This document shows positions 1 through 6,211 of a stretch of DNA of 7,463 nt, piece after piece. Origin of the DNA: Bacteroidales bacterium (GTDB lineage Bacteria > Bacteroidota > Bacteroidia > Bacteroidales > UBA932); NCBI GenBank assembly GCA_017554135.1, contig JAFZIX010000107.1, forward strand, positions 1-7,463, given 5' to 3'. Position numbers and translations under genes: made by a program. Numbering within the stretch: position 1 is the first letter of the stretch; the number at the start of each line of letters is the position of its first letter. The notes below the pieces were generated by a model. It worked only from the letters and a program-made list of their open reading frames with translations, was not told where the DNA came from and made no database searches.

Positions 1-636
1 CATCTGATCATTCTTCACCACGTCAGCATTGATAGCCATGGTAGGGCCGCCTGTCATCTTTACGCTAAGGGTATCTCTCCTGTTCTGGCTGACGATTATG
101 CGGCTCTTGTCCACCGCGGCGCGGTCCAGGAAAACGGAACCCCTTCCATACGATGTTTTGTAGATTCGCGCTACGGCCTCCGAAACATAGGTATAGCGCT
201 GGCGCTTCTGCAAGGTCTCCCGATAGAACACGTTCAGCAGTTGCGGGGACCGCGAGTAGTTGTCTGAAATGCGCCAGATTGCCTCCTTCACTATCTGAAG
301 AGGATCCCCCGACACAATGGATGCCTCGGCAAGAGGATATGCCTCCGGCGCCAGCCGCACTTCCATCTCTGCCCCCGAAACCGACTGACGTACAGTTCGA
401 TAGCCTAGATGGGTAAAGATCAGTTCCCGGATCGGGCTGTCTGATTTCAATACGAAAACCCCGTCCTCGTTGGTGACAGTGGCATAATGCCTATCCGGCA
501 CGGTCACGTTGGCAGCGGCCACAGGCTTGCCGGTACGGGCGTCCTTCACCTCTCCCCGCACAGAATAATCAAGGCGAGGCTGGGCGAAGGACGAAACTGC
601 CCAAAGGAGCAGCGCAAAAGGCACGAGTCTTCTCAT
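1..636 (-). CDS. CarboxypepD_reg-like domain secreted protein (3' end cut by window edge)
   Basis: An open frame runs from the ATG at 634-636 to the window edge with no stop, giving 212 residues of a longer protein. Residues 1-18 form a signal peptide (RR, then a run of L/A/V/F, then SSFA before Q19), so export to the periplasm or outer membrane is expected. Residues about 25-96 match a CarboxypepD_reg-like beta-sandwich: VRGEVKDARTGKPVAAANV, then TNEDGVFVL, then LIFTHLGYRTV. This fold is common at the N-terminus of Bacteroidota envelope proteins. The following part (VKEAIWRISDNY, then LLNVFYRETLQK, then SEAVARIYK, then GGPTMAIN) resembles the conserved body of uncharacterised Bacteroidota proteins annotated only as carboxypeptidase-like regulatory domain proteins. 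No peptidase residues are visible, and the name does not imply peptidase activity. The gene starts 9 bases after the stop of the long PspC gene, so it is probably the last visible member of that operon. The specific function is unknown. Confidence 0.85.
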   Translation of the reverse strand, partial: MRRLVPFALLLWAVSSFAQPRLDYSVRGEVKDARTGKPVAAANVTVPDRHYATVTNEDGVFVLKSDSPIRELIFTHLGYRTVRQSVSGAEMEVRLAPEAYPLAEASIVSGDPLQIVKEAIWRISDNYSRSPQLLNVFYRETLQKRQRYTYVSEAVARIYKTSYGRGSVFLDRAAVDKSRIIVSQNRRDTLSVKMTGGPTMAINADVVKNDQM

Positions 637-645
637 CCCTCAAAA

Positions 646-1680
646 TTAAGCAATTTCTACGGGATTAAAAAAAGACAATACTCCGGCGAATCCAAGAACA
701 AGAACTACTACGAGGATAATAAGCCACACTACGAAAATACACAGGCCGGGATGCCAGGAAGGACTCTCGAAGCCGAAAATCAACTGGATTCCTCCGTAGA
801 GCAGCCAGACGAACGGCAGCAGCACTGCAAGCGCCACCAGAATCATGGTCCAGGGCTCTGCGGTAAGGGTGAATATTCCGGGGTACTCCTCAGTGATATC
901 CGCCATCCACTCTGCAATCTGTGCTCCGAACAGCGCATCTCCCTTGAGCGCAACCACGGAAGCCGATGCCAGCCCGGAAACACCTATTATAAGGATAACC
1001 AGGCCCACCACCAACGCAATTATGCGGCCGGCGCCCCTGACTGCTTCGCTGGATCTGGCCTCGGTGGCGACGTTCCTTGCCGTCTCCCCCATCTCCTTGA
1101 TTCCGGTTTTCACATTGCGGCGGATGTCGTTGATGGTGCCGCTGTCTCCCTTCATCGCCCAGCGATCCTGAGCCGTGCGGGCCGGGGGCATCGCCGCCCA
1201 GAAGACAAAGTAGATGGCAGGCACAGTCATACTCCAGATACCATCTTTGGCTCCGCTGAAGAAAAGAACGATGGCGGCGATGGCCCAGATCATGCGCATC
1301 AACGCCACATCCATCCCCAGATATGCCGCCAGCCCTGCGCAAACGCCGGCGATCTGCTTGCCGGCAAGGTCCCGGTAGAGACGCTTGGGAGATGCCTGGC
1401 CGTTGCCCGCCGGGGCATCTGCATCCTCTTCATCTATCTTTTCCGGCCGGCCGATGACATTTATCACCTCCTGCACGTGGAAGATGGTTATCACCTGGGC
1501 GTGCTTGTCGAGGAGGAGTTCCGCAATGCGTTCCTCTATCCCCTCGAGGATTTCCTTGCCGCCCTCCTGGGAGAGATAATGATTCTCCATGGCATCCATG
1601 TAGCGACGGAGTTCTTCTGCGGCATCCGCCTCAAGGACGAAGGCATAACCGCCTATGCTGAGTTGACGTGTTTCTTTCAT
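646..1680 (-). CDS. PspC-domain multi-pass membrane protein, long form
   Basis: This 344-residue protein has three parts. Residues 1-82 are a soluble alpha/beta-looking region (LSIGGYAFVLEADA, then EGIEERIAELL, then VINVIGRPEKI). Residues about 99-165 are a PspC domain (KRLYRDLAGKQIAGVCAGLA, AYLGMD, then a membrane helix ending WAAMPPA). The C-terminal half has three more strongly hydrophobic segments near 218-243, 277-303 and 313-336. PspC proteins are inner-membrane partners in phage-shock-type envelope stress responses. In Bacteroidota they often sit beside PadR regulators and their exact role is unsettled. The start codon overlaps the padR-like stop by 4 bases (ATGA, 1677-1680), which implies translational coupling. 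The first 165 residues parallel the small PspC protein encoded at 2011-2562, so the two are paralogues, this one with an added membrane tail. A long open frame on the opposite strand is a codon-bias shadow. Confidence 0.9.
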   Translation of the reverse strand: MKETRQLSIGGYAFVLEADAAEELRRYMDAMENHYLSQEGGKEILEGIEERIAELLLDKHAQVITIFHVQEVINVIGRPEKIDEEDADAPAGNGQASPKRLYRDLAGKQIAGVCAGLAAYLGMDVALMRMIWAIAAIVLFFSGAKDGIWSMTVPAIYFVFWAAMPPARTAQDRWAMKGDSGTINDIRRNVKTGIKEMGETARNVATEARSSEAVRGAGRIIALVVGLVILIIGVSGLASASVVALKGDALFGAQIAEWMADITEEYPGIFTLTAEPWTMILVALAVLLPFVWLLYGGIQLIFGFESPSWHPGLCIFVVWLIILVVVLVLGFAGVLSFFNPVEIA

Positions 1681-2006
1681 TTTCTAAGAGTTTCTATACA
1701 TTGAACCAATTCCTGCCAGGCCGCATCCATTTCGGCCAACTGTTCCCGACCCTGGTCGGTAATCATATAGTACTTGCGGGGAGGGCCCTGGGTGGATTCC
1801 TCCCAGCGGTAGGTGAGAAGGCCCTGGTTTTTCTGGCGGATGAGGAGAGGATAGAGCGTGCCCTCCACCACCAGCATGTTAGCCTTTTTCAGCTCGTCCA
1901 GGATGTTGGAGGCATACGCCTCCTTGTGATTCAGGATGCTGAGGATGCAGTATTCCAGCACCCCTTTGCGCATCTGCGAGCGTACATTTTCACTGCTTGC
2001 TTCCAT
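1677..2006 (-). CDS. PadR family transcriptional regulator
   Basis: This 109-residue protein is a full-length small PadR regulator consisting of the winged-helix domain with a short C-terminal helix. Diagnostic segments are RKGVLEYCILSIL (about 14-26), YASNILDELKKANM (31-44), the recognition and wing segment VVEGTLYPLLIRQKNQGLL (46-64) and the wing hairpin QGPPRKYYMITDQGREQL (73-90). PadR proteins bind DNA as dimers, usually repress their own operon and release on an effector or envelope signal. The effector cannot be read from the sequence. The gene starts 4 bases after the small PspC stop and ends overlapping the long PspC start by 4 bases, so it is translated from the same message as both membrane proteins. 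By inference it probably autoregulates the promoter near 2584-2615. No clear dyad operator was recognised there by eye. Confidence 0.94.
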   Translation of the reverse strand: MEASSENVRSQMRKGVLEYCILSILNHKEAYASNILDELKKANMLVVEGTLYPLLIRQKNQGLLTYRWEESTQGPPRKYYMITDQGREQLAEMDAAWQELVQCIETLRK

Positions 2007-2010
2007 AGGG

Positions 2011-2562
2011 CTACTTTTTACTGTAAAAACGGGACATGTTCTCCGCGGTGGGCGGCACTCCGTGCATTTCGCACTTCTTCGCGGGGGTATCCGCCACGGG
2101 CATCACTATCCATAATATTAAATATATCCAGACTCCGGCAGAGCCGAGGATGGCGATGGCGAACATGAGCACCCTCACCAGGGTAACATCCAGGTCCAGA
2201 TAAACCGCCAGGCCAGAGCAGACACCGGCGATGGACTTGTTGTCCAGGTCCCGGTAAAGCTTTTTGGCAGACGCGCCGGAAGGACCGCTCGCCCAGGATT
2301 CGGACGAACCGTCCGGCATGCCCAGCACCCTTGCCACGTTCTCCACCATGGGGAGAGTAACCACGCGATAGCCGTTGGAAGTCTCGCCGGCGAAGAGTTC
2401 TGCCATGCGCTCTTCCATCTCCTGCATCACCTCAGCCTTCTGGATCTCGGGCACGGTAAGTTTGGCGCGATAGTGCTCCAGGAACTGATTGAGGCGGTTG
2501 TAGGCATCTTCTTCGAGGTTGAAATTGCGACCTCCCAAGGATACATTGATGATGTTTTTCAT
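2011..2562 (-). CDS. PspC-domain membrane protein, short form
   Basis: This 183-residue protein is the first gene of the operon. Residues 1-82 form a soluble region (VSLGGRNFNLEEDA, QEMEERMAELF, VENVARVLGMPDG). Residues about 100-156 are a PspC domain (KKLYRDLDNKSIAGVCSGLA, VYLDLDVTLVRV, then a membrane segment ending LILWIVMPV). A short basic tail ending SKK follows. The family is linked to phage-shock and envelope-stress control. This protein lines up with the first 165 residues of the long PspC protein encoded at 646-1680, so the pair probably arose by duplication around the padR-like gene. The ATG at 2560-2562 lies 21 bases downstream of a clear -7 box, and the N-terminal LGG.F.LE..A pattern matches that of the paralogue, which supports this start. 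No Shine-Dalgarno site is visible, as is usual in this phylum. Confidence 0.92.
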   Translation of the reverse strand: MKNIINVSLGGRNFNLEEDAYNRLNQFLEHYRAKLTVPEIQKAEVMQEMEERMAELFAGETSNGYRVVTLPMVENVARVLGMPDGSSESWASGPSGASAKKLYRDLDNKSIAGVCSGLAVYLDLDVTLVRVLMFAIAILGSAGVWIYLILWIVMPVADTPAKKCEMHGVPPTAENMSRFYSKK

Positions 2563-2583
2563 TTCTCAAACTATTTGTTGCTG

Positions 2584-2615
2584 CAAAGATATAAATAATT
2601 TTTAATACCTTGCAA
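2584..2615 (-). promoter_or_regulatory. Promoter of the PspC-PadR-PspC operon
   Basis: On the minus strand TATCTTTG (2584-2591) is an exact match to the Bacteroidota -7 consensus TAnnTTTG. A TTGC at 2612-2615 lies 20 bases upstream, close to the expected -33 element. The spacer is very AT-rich. The start codon at 2562 lies 21 bases beyond the box, giving a short leader of roughly 15 bases. Confidence 0.7.
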
Positions 2616-2640
2616 TACAAAGTAGTAAAAAAACACCATG

Positions 2641-3681
2641 CTATATGGCCAACTTCGCCAGATAAATACCTGCGCGGGGACGGCCGTCGGGGAGGGTGAG
2701 TTCATGTGAGGAGTAATACACCACCGTGAGTTCGTTTCCGTCTACGACAAACCCAGGGTAGCTGTTGTCGCCGCCGGACGGCAGCGTCTTCCATAACTCA
2801 AAGTCTCCATCGACATTCCCGCGCCAGAGGCAGGTCTTCGTGTCTCCATCTTCAAGATAGGCACGCCCGCCGATGATGAGGGTGCCGTCGGGCAGAACGG
2901 CTATCTCGGGGCCTCCGATCCGGAAGGGCAGAGGCCTGAGTTGCCAGTCGGCGTAGGGGGCTTCGCTGATGCCGAGGTAGGCCATCTTATCCTCCTTCTC
3001 GCGGCGGATAAGCATCAACATCCTGCCGTCCGGGAGGAAACGGACGGTGGTTTCGTTGGGGAATCCGTCGAGCGCGATGTCGGTGATTATTTCGAAACGC
3101 ACGCCATCGCTGGTCTTGAGCAGCTCCAGGCGGTTATCGTCCGCCTCGCCATAGTTGACGGTGTAGCCGGTGCCGTCGTGCCATGTCATCCGCCAGAACC
3201 AGGCGAAGCCGCCGGGGATGGGATATTCTACGGGCTGCGGATCGCTGAAAGTGCGGCCGTCGGAGCTGAAAGAGACCTGGGGAGTGCGCTGAACCAACTT
3301 CTTATCTACATACACCGATCCGCCCTGGATCACCATCAGGCGGCCGTCGGGGGTGACAGAGAGTTTCGGGTCACGCAGGTCGTATCCTTCCTTTTCCAGC
3401 AGCGCCACGCTCTTCCAGCGCCGGCCATCTCTGGAACGGAGGATGCGGGTTTTGCCGGCGGCGATGCCGTTCTCGTCGAAGATGTGGCTCACACCCTCGC
3501 GGAAACTGATGTACCATGCGCCTTTGTAACGTACGATGGAGGGGAAAGCGCTGTAGCCCTGGTCCCAGATGCGCACCACTTCATCTCCGGCCTTGCCGGT
3601 GCCGGCTTTGGGGCTGACTTTGCATGCAGGGCAGAACAGAATGGCGGCGCTTATCAGCGCTAGAGCGAGGATATGCTTCAT
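2641..3681 (-). CDS. Sialidase-like beta-propeller protein, putative lipoprotein
   Basis: This 346-residue protein has an N-terminal export signal (MKHILALALISAAILFCPAC). Cys20 is the likely lipidation site, although the lipobox C-P-A-C is imperfect. The rest looks like a six-bladed sialidase/BNR propeller with Asp-box-like motifs at about 83-89 (SRDGRRW), 139-145 (SSDGRTF) and 190-196 (TSDGVRF), plus repeated PDGR/PDGT turns near 111, 217 and 264. Conserved-looking spots are SFREG at 59-63, where sialidases carry their first active-site Arg, RDPKLSVTPDGRL, and DNSYPGFVVDG followed by VVYYSSHE at 305-326, which resembles the region of the nucleophilic Tyr. The family includes glycan-cleaving enzymes of Bacteroidota, but many BNR proteins are inactive or unassigned. 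Cleavage of sialic acid is not demonstrated by these motifs. It lies 114 bases after the nuclease gene on the same strand and may have its own promoter. Confidence 0.8.
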   Translation of the reverse strand: MKHILALALISAAILFCPACKVSPKAGTGKAGDEVVRIWDQGYSAFPSIVRYKGAWYISFREGVSHIFDENGIAAGKTRILRSRDGRRWKSVALLEKEGYDLRDPKLSVTPDGRLMVIQGGSVYVDKKLVQRTPQVSFSSDGRTFSDPQPVEYPIPGGFAWFWRMTWHDGTGYTVNYGEADDNRLELLKTSDGVRFEIITDIALDGFPNETTVRFLPDGRMLMLIRREKEDKMAYLGISEAPYADWQLRPLPFRIGGPEIAVLPDGTLIIGGRAYLEDGDTKTCLWRGNVDGDFELWKTLPSGGDNSYPGFVVDGNELTVVYYSSHELTLPDGRPRAGIYLAKLAI

Positions 3682-3703
3682 AAATGGCGACGTTTTGTTT
3701 CTG

Positions 3704-3711
3704 CTAAATTA
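3704..3711 (-). promoter_or_regulatory. Possible -7 box for the sialidase-like gene
   Basis: Minus-strand TAATTTAG differs from the Bacteroidota consensus TAnnTTTG at one fixed position. It sits 22 bases before the ATG, nearly the same distance as the exact boxes of the small PspC gene and the Ig-like lipoprotein gene. No convincing -33 element was found, so the call is tentative. Confidence 0.35.
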
Positions 3712-3741
3712 AAATATTTTTCGGATAGTCATGCCCGCCCC

Positions 3742-3758
3742 GTGGTGTTTTTCACCAC
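3742..3758 (-). terminator. Short perfect hairpin between nuclease and sialidase-like genes
   Basis: GTGGTG-TTTTT-CACCAC is a perfect 6-base-pair stem with a 5-base loop, located 37 bases beyond the nuclease stop codon. No T-run follows on the minus strand (GGGGCGGG comes next), so it is not a classic intrinsic terminator. It could be a weak terminator, an mRNA end stabiliser or an operator for the sialidase-like gene. Confidence 0.35.
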
Positions 3759-3795
3759 AGCTGAAAGTGCTGCGTAGCAGGAAAATTGAATCGCT

Positions 3796-5055
3796 TTACA
3801 GGCCCCAGTCTGAAGCCTGACATTGATCTTTAACGGACGCGGGAATGCCCGGGAAGAAGACAATGCCTGTCTTCTTTTCTATCTCGGACACGGAAACGGC
3901 ATAATCTGCGAGGTCTGACGAAGATCCGACAGGAAGGACTGAGTCAAACCAGAAACCGATGGTTTTAAGTTCGCTCTCCGAGCACTTCCTGACATCCTTT
4001 CCGGTGTAGCCCGAACGGGTGCGGAGGAACAACTTGTATTGATGTGTGGGAACGACACAGGCTTTGGAATGTTGTGAACGTGTGTTCCAGTTGCACGCAT
4101 CGTATTCGATATTATTGTCGTTGGCATAATGGCAGCCGGCCACGACATACAGAGTATCATAGCATATCTGGCTGCCACGCTGCCAGTGAAAATCCTCCGT
4201 CTTTCCCCATAAGGAGCCGAAAATGCCTGCGCCTGCATAAGAGTTGGACTGCGGCGCGATATTGACGGGATAGAATGTCTGAAGGTTGAGTTCCGATCCT
4301 GCCCCGGCCCTGCTGGAAGACATACAGAGATGGCCCTTGGTCCAACTGCCACCCGTAATAATGGATGAGGACGCAGACCAATACATAAAACCATCCCCGG
4401 CTATATCCCAGATTATCGACTGCTTGTCCAGCGGAAGGTCCGGATACCGCATCCAGGGATCTTTCCCCTCTTCGTCCGTGGAACGTCCCGAGCCTTCGGC
4501 GTAGATGCTGTGCATGGGGAATGCCACCCAGATAGGGTTATGCCTGCGAGTATCGTAGCAGAAAGAGAAGTTCCGCACCCGCCGCCCGCTTTTCACGGTA
4601 TTGGCATACAGGGTATTATAGTAGTAATCCGCATTGATTTTGTCGAATGTGGGCAATTCGGCATAAGAATATGTCTCACTTGACCCGCCGGGACCGGGAG
4701 GTGGCGTTTGCGCCCGGCCCTGTGTGACGATTACCGATGCGGAGGCCATACCGCACGTTATGTTGACAACCGCTATGCGGTCATCATTCTCAGGATTGAC
4801 GCGTGCTATCAGCATTATAACATCGTCTCTGGTGCCTTGGTCTGGCTGGATGCTCAGCCAGGAAGACTCTCCGGCGTCGGCAAGAGCCGCCGTCCAGAAA
4901 CCGCTGGCCGTGAAAGAGACGGTAGCCGTGCCGCCTTCGGGAGGGAAGATAAATCGGCTTTCCGAAGTGATGGTAATGAAATCCTGCGGCGCCTTCTCGC
5001 AAGAGAACACAACCATCAGAGCCAACACTGTTGTAATATAACGCAAGGTATTCAT
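3796..5055 (-). CDS. BACON-domain DNA/RNA non-specific endonuclease lipoprotein
   Basis: This 419-residue protein starts with a lipoprotein signal (VVFSC, Cys19). Residues about 28-112 form a BACON-type beta-sandwich (FPPEGGTATVSFTASGFW, SSWLSIQPDQGT, then ASVIVTQ). A Pro/Gly linker (TPPPGPGG) leads to a NUC/endonuclease G-type catalytic domain at about 140-405. The catalytic motif is WTKGHLCMSSSR with His242 as the presumed general base, followed by VNIAPQSN (264-271), the family's metal-ligand Asn region. The family cuts DNA and RNA with Mg2+. BACON domains are thought to bind glycans or mucin, so a surface or periplasmic nuclease is likely. The motif reads TKGH instead of the classic DRGH, a divergence that also suggests a distinct Bacteroidota subgroup. 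The start codon overlaps the hydE stop by 4 bases (ATGA, 5052-5055), so it is probably co-translated with hydE. Scavenging of nucleic acids is inferred. Confidence 0.9.
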   Translation of the reverse strand: MNTLRYITTVLALMVVFSCEKAPQDFITITSESRFIFPPEGGTATVSFTASGFWTAALADAGESSWLSIQPDQGTRDDVIMLIARVNPENDDRIAVVNITCGMASASVIVTQGRAQTPPPGPGGSSETYSYAELPTFDKINADYYYNTLYANTVKSGRRVRNFSFCYDTRRHNPIWVAFPMHSIYAEGSGRSTDEEGKDPWMRYPDLPLDKQSIIWDIAGDGFMYWSASSSIITGGSWTKGHLCMSSSRAGAGSELNLQTFYPVNIAPQSNSYAGAGIFGSLWGKTEDFHWQRGSQICYDTLYVVAGCHYANDNNIEYDACNWNTRSQHSKACVVPTHQYKLFLRTRSGYTGKDVRKCSESELKTIGFWFDSVLPVGSSSDLADYAVSVSEIEKKTGIVFFPGIPASVKDQCQASDWGL

Positions 5056-6134
5056 GAAGTCAAAGATAAGGATTTTATCCAGGATAATCTACGGTGGAAG
5101 TGCTTGGAGTCTCCCCAGCGGCCGTAGCCTATAACTATCTTTTGGCTGGAGAGGATGTCCAAGGAAGAAGGACAGTCGCGGAGTTGCGTCTTGCGGTCGT
5201 ACAGATTGTACTTGACCATCTGCTCTTCCGGCGTGATATTGGGCATAATGACGTTGGCTCCGGAAAGAAGGCCCTTTTCGCGGCCTCGGGGGTCCAGGAC
5301 TTCCAGGGCCGTGGCTGCGGCGATGTTGATGTCCGGCATCAGCAGGCGCAGCAGCGCAATCATCTTGAGCCCGAGGGCGAAGCGCCTTTCGGCGGAAGGG
5401 AAAGATGCTCCAGAGAGCGTCAGAGGTGTCTCCGGATGGGGATTGTAAGGCCCCATACCCACCATTGGCGCATCGAACTTCTTGTAGAACAGGAGGTCGT
5501 CCGCCATATCCTCCGCCGTCTGGAAGGGCATGCCTATCATCGCGCCCGTGCCAGCCTGGTATCCAATCTCTTTCAGGTCGTGCAAGGCCTGGAGCCGGCG
5601 GTCGTAGGAATGTCCGGCCGGATGAATCTTCCGGTAAAGGTCGGGGTTGGAGGACTCTATGCGCAGCAGATAGCGGTGCGCGCCGGCATCGAACCATTCC
5701 TCATAAACCTCGCGTGACTGCTCGCCCAGGGACAGGGTTATGCCGAGCGGCGGATCATCCCTCGTGTCGATGGATTTGATGGCCTTCAGCAGACGGGTGA
5801 TCTTGCGGATGAAGGCCGCATCCGTCCGCTCCCCGCCCTGGATAACCACGGAGCCGAAACGCCGTTCCGCGGCAACCCGCGCCGCCGCAAGCACCTCATC
5901 CTCAGAGAGTTCGTAACGCTGGCAGCGGATATCCCGGCGGATGCCGCAGTAGAGGCAGTTCTTCGCGCAGATGTTGGAAATCTCGATGAGCCCGCGCAGA
6001 TAGACCTCCGGGCCAACGGTGGCCACTTTGACGCGATAGGCCTCCTCGCGGAGAGCCGCTTCGAACGCGGCGTCCTCGCAGGCGATGGCGGCAGCCAATC
6101 CTTCCCGGTCCAGTGTGATATCCGACAGATTCAT
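5052..6134 (-). CDS. hydE: [FeFe] hydrogenase H-cluster radical SAM maturase HydE
   Basis: With the ATG at 6132-6134 this is a 360-residue protein, close to the usual HydE length of about 350. The radical SAM cluster motif is C56-AKN-C60-LY-C63, preceded by YLRGLIEISNI and followed by GIRRD. Other HydE-type segments are VIQGGE (about 97-102), ITLSLGE (132-138), DAGAHRYLLR (149-158), GYQAGTGAMIGMPFQT, GMGPYNPHPETPL (226-238), GANVIMPN (292-299) and LYDRK (311-315). HydE is cytoplasmic. With HydG and HydF it builds the di-iron subcluster of [FeFe] hydrogenase, acting on the iron-CO-CN complex made by HydG. A TTG codon at 6177-6179 would add 15 residues, but that extension contains the -7 box TATCTTTG, so the ATG is chosen. 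BioB and PylB are related, but the GPYNPH and GANVIMPN segments favour HydE. hydF, hydG and the hydrogenase are not in this window. Confidence 0.92.
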   Translation of the reverse strand: MNLSDITLDREGLAAAIACEDAAFEAALREEAYRVKVATVGPEVYLRGLIEISNICAKNCLYCGIRRDIRCQRYELSEDEVLAAARVAAERRFGSVVIQGGERTDAAFIRKITRLLKAIKSIDTRDDPPLGITLSLGEQSREVYEEWFDAGAHRYLLRIESSNPDLYRKIHPAGHSYDRRLQALHDLKEIGYQAGTGAMIGMPFQTAEDMADDLLFYKKFDAPMVGMGPYNPHPETPLTLSGASFPSAERRFALGLKMIALLRLLMPDINIAAATALEVLDPRGREKGLLSGANVIMPNITPEEQMVKYNLYDRKTQLRDCPSSLDILSSQKIVIGYGRWGDSKHFHRRLSWIKSLSLTS

Positions 6135-6146
6135 TTTTGTTAAAGA

Positions 6147-6154
6147 CAAAGATA
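6147..6154 (-). promoter_or_regulatory. -7 promoter box of hydE
   Basis: Minus-strand TATCTTTG exactly matches TAnnTTTG. It lies 12 bases before the chosen hydE ATG, which implies a very short leader. A TTGC about 21 bases upstream is a weak -33 candidate. The box would lie inside coding sequence if the upstream TTG start were used. Confidence 0.6.
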
Positions 6155-6200
6155 CGTTATTTCGCCGAATTGACCGCAACCGATTAAAACATAATTGTAC

Positions 6201-6208
6201 TATCTTTG
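6201..6208 (+). promoter_or_regulatory. -7 promoter box of the YdeI-like gene
   Basis: TATCTTTG is an exact TAnnTTTG match in the divergent spacer with hydE. Only 3 bases separate it from the ATG at 6212, so transcription from it would begin at or next to the start codon and give a leaderless or nearly leaderless message. An upstream promoter that was not recognised is the alternative. Confidence 0.5.
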
Positions 6209-6211
6209 TGT

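Noticed and set aside
487..1704. 405-residue open frame on the plus strand
   Set aside because: It lies opposite the long PspC gene and part of the CarboxypepD gene, has low-complexity His/Arg/Gly-rich composition and no recognisable domain; it is a codon-bias shadow.
2941..3663. 240-residue plus-strand open frame
   Set aside because: Mirror of the sialidase-like gene with no start context or domain; the minus-strand protein has a signal peptide and Asp-box motifs.
3742..3758. Classic rho-independent terminator
   Set aside because: The stem is perfect but only 6 base pairs and is not followed by a T-run in the direction of transcription, so only a tentative hairpin is reported.
5094..5717. 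Plus-strand and alternate minus-strand frames over hydE
   Set aside because: They overlap strongly conserved HydE motifs in the true frame and show no family resemblance themselves.
5052..6134. Biotin synthase or methylornithine synthase (PylB) identity for the radical SAM gene
   Set aside because: All share CxxxCxxC, but GMGPYNPH, GANVIMPN and LYDRK fit HydE best, and no biotin or pyrrolysine genes are nearby.
6135..6179. Extended HydE start at TTG
   Set aside because: The extra 15 codons contain the exact -7 promoter box and do not resemble the HydE N-terminus; the ATG at 6134 gives the usual length.
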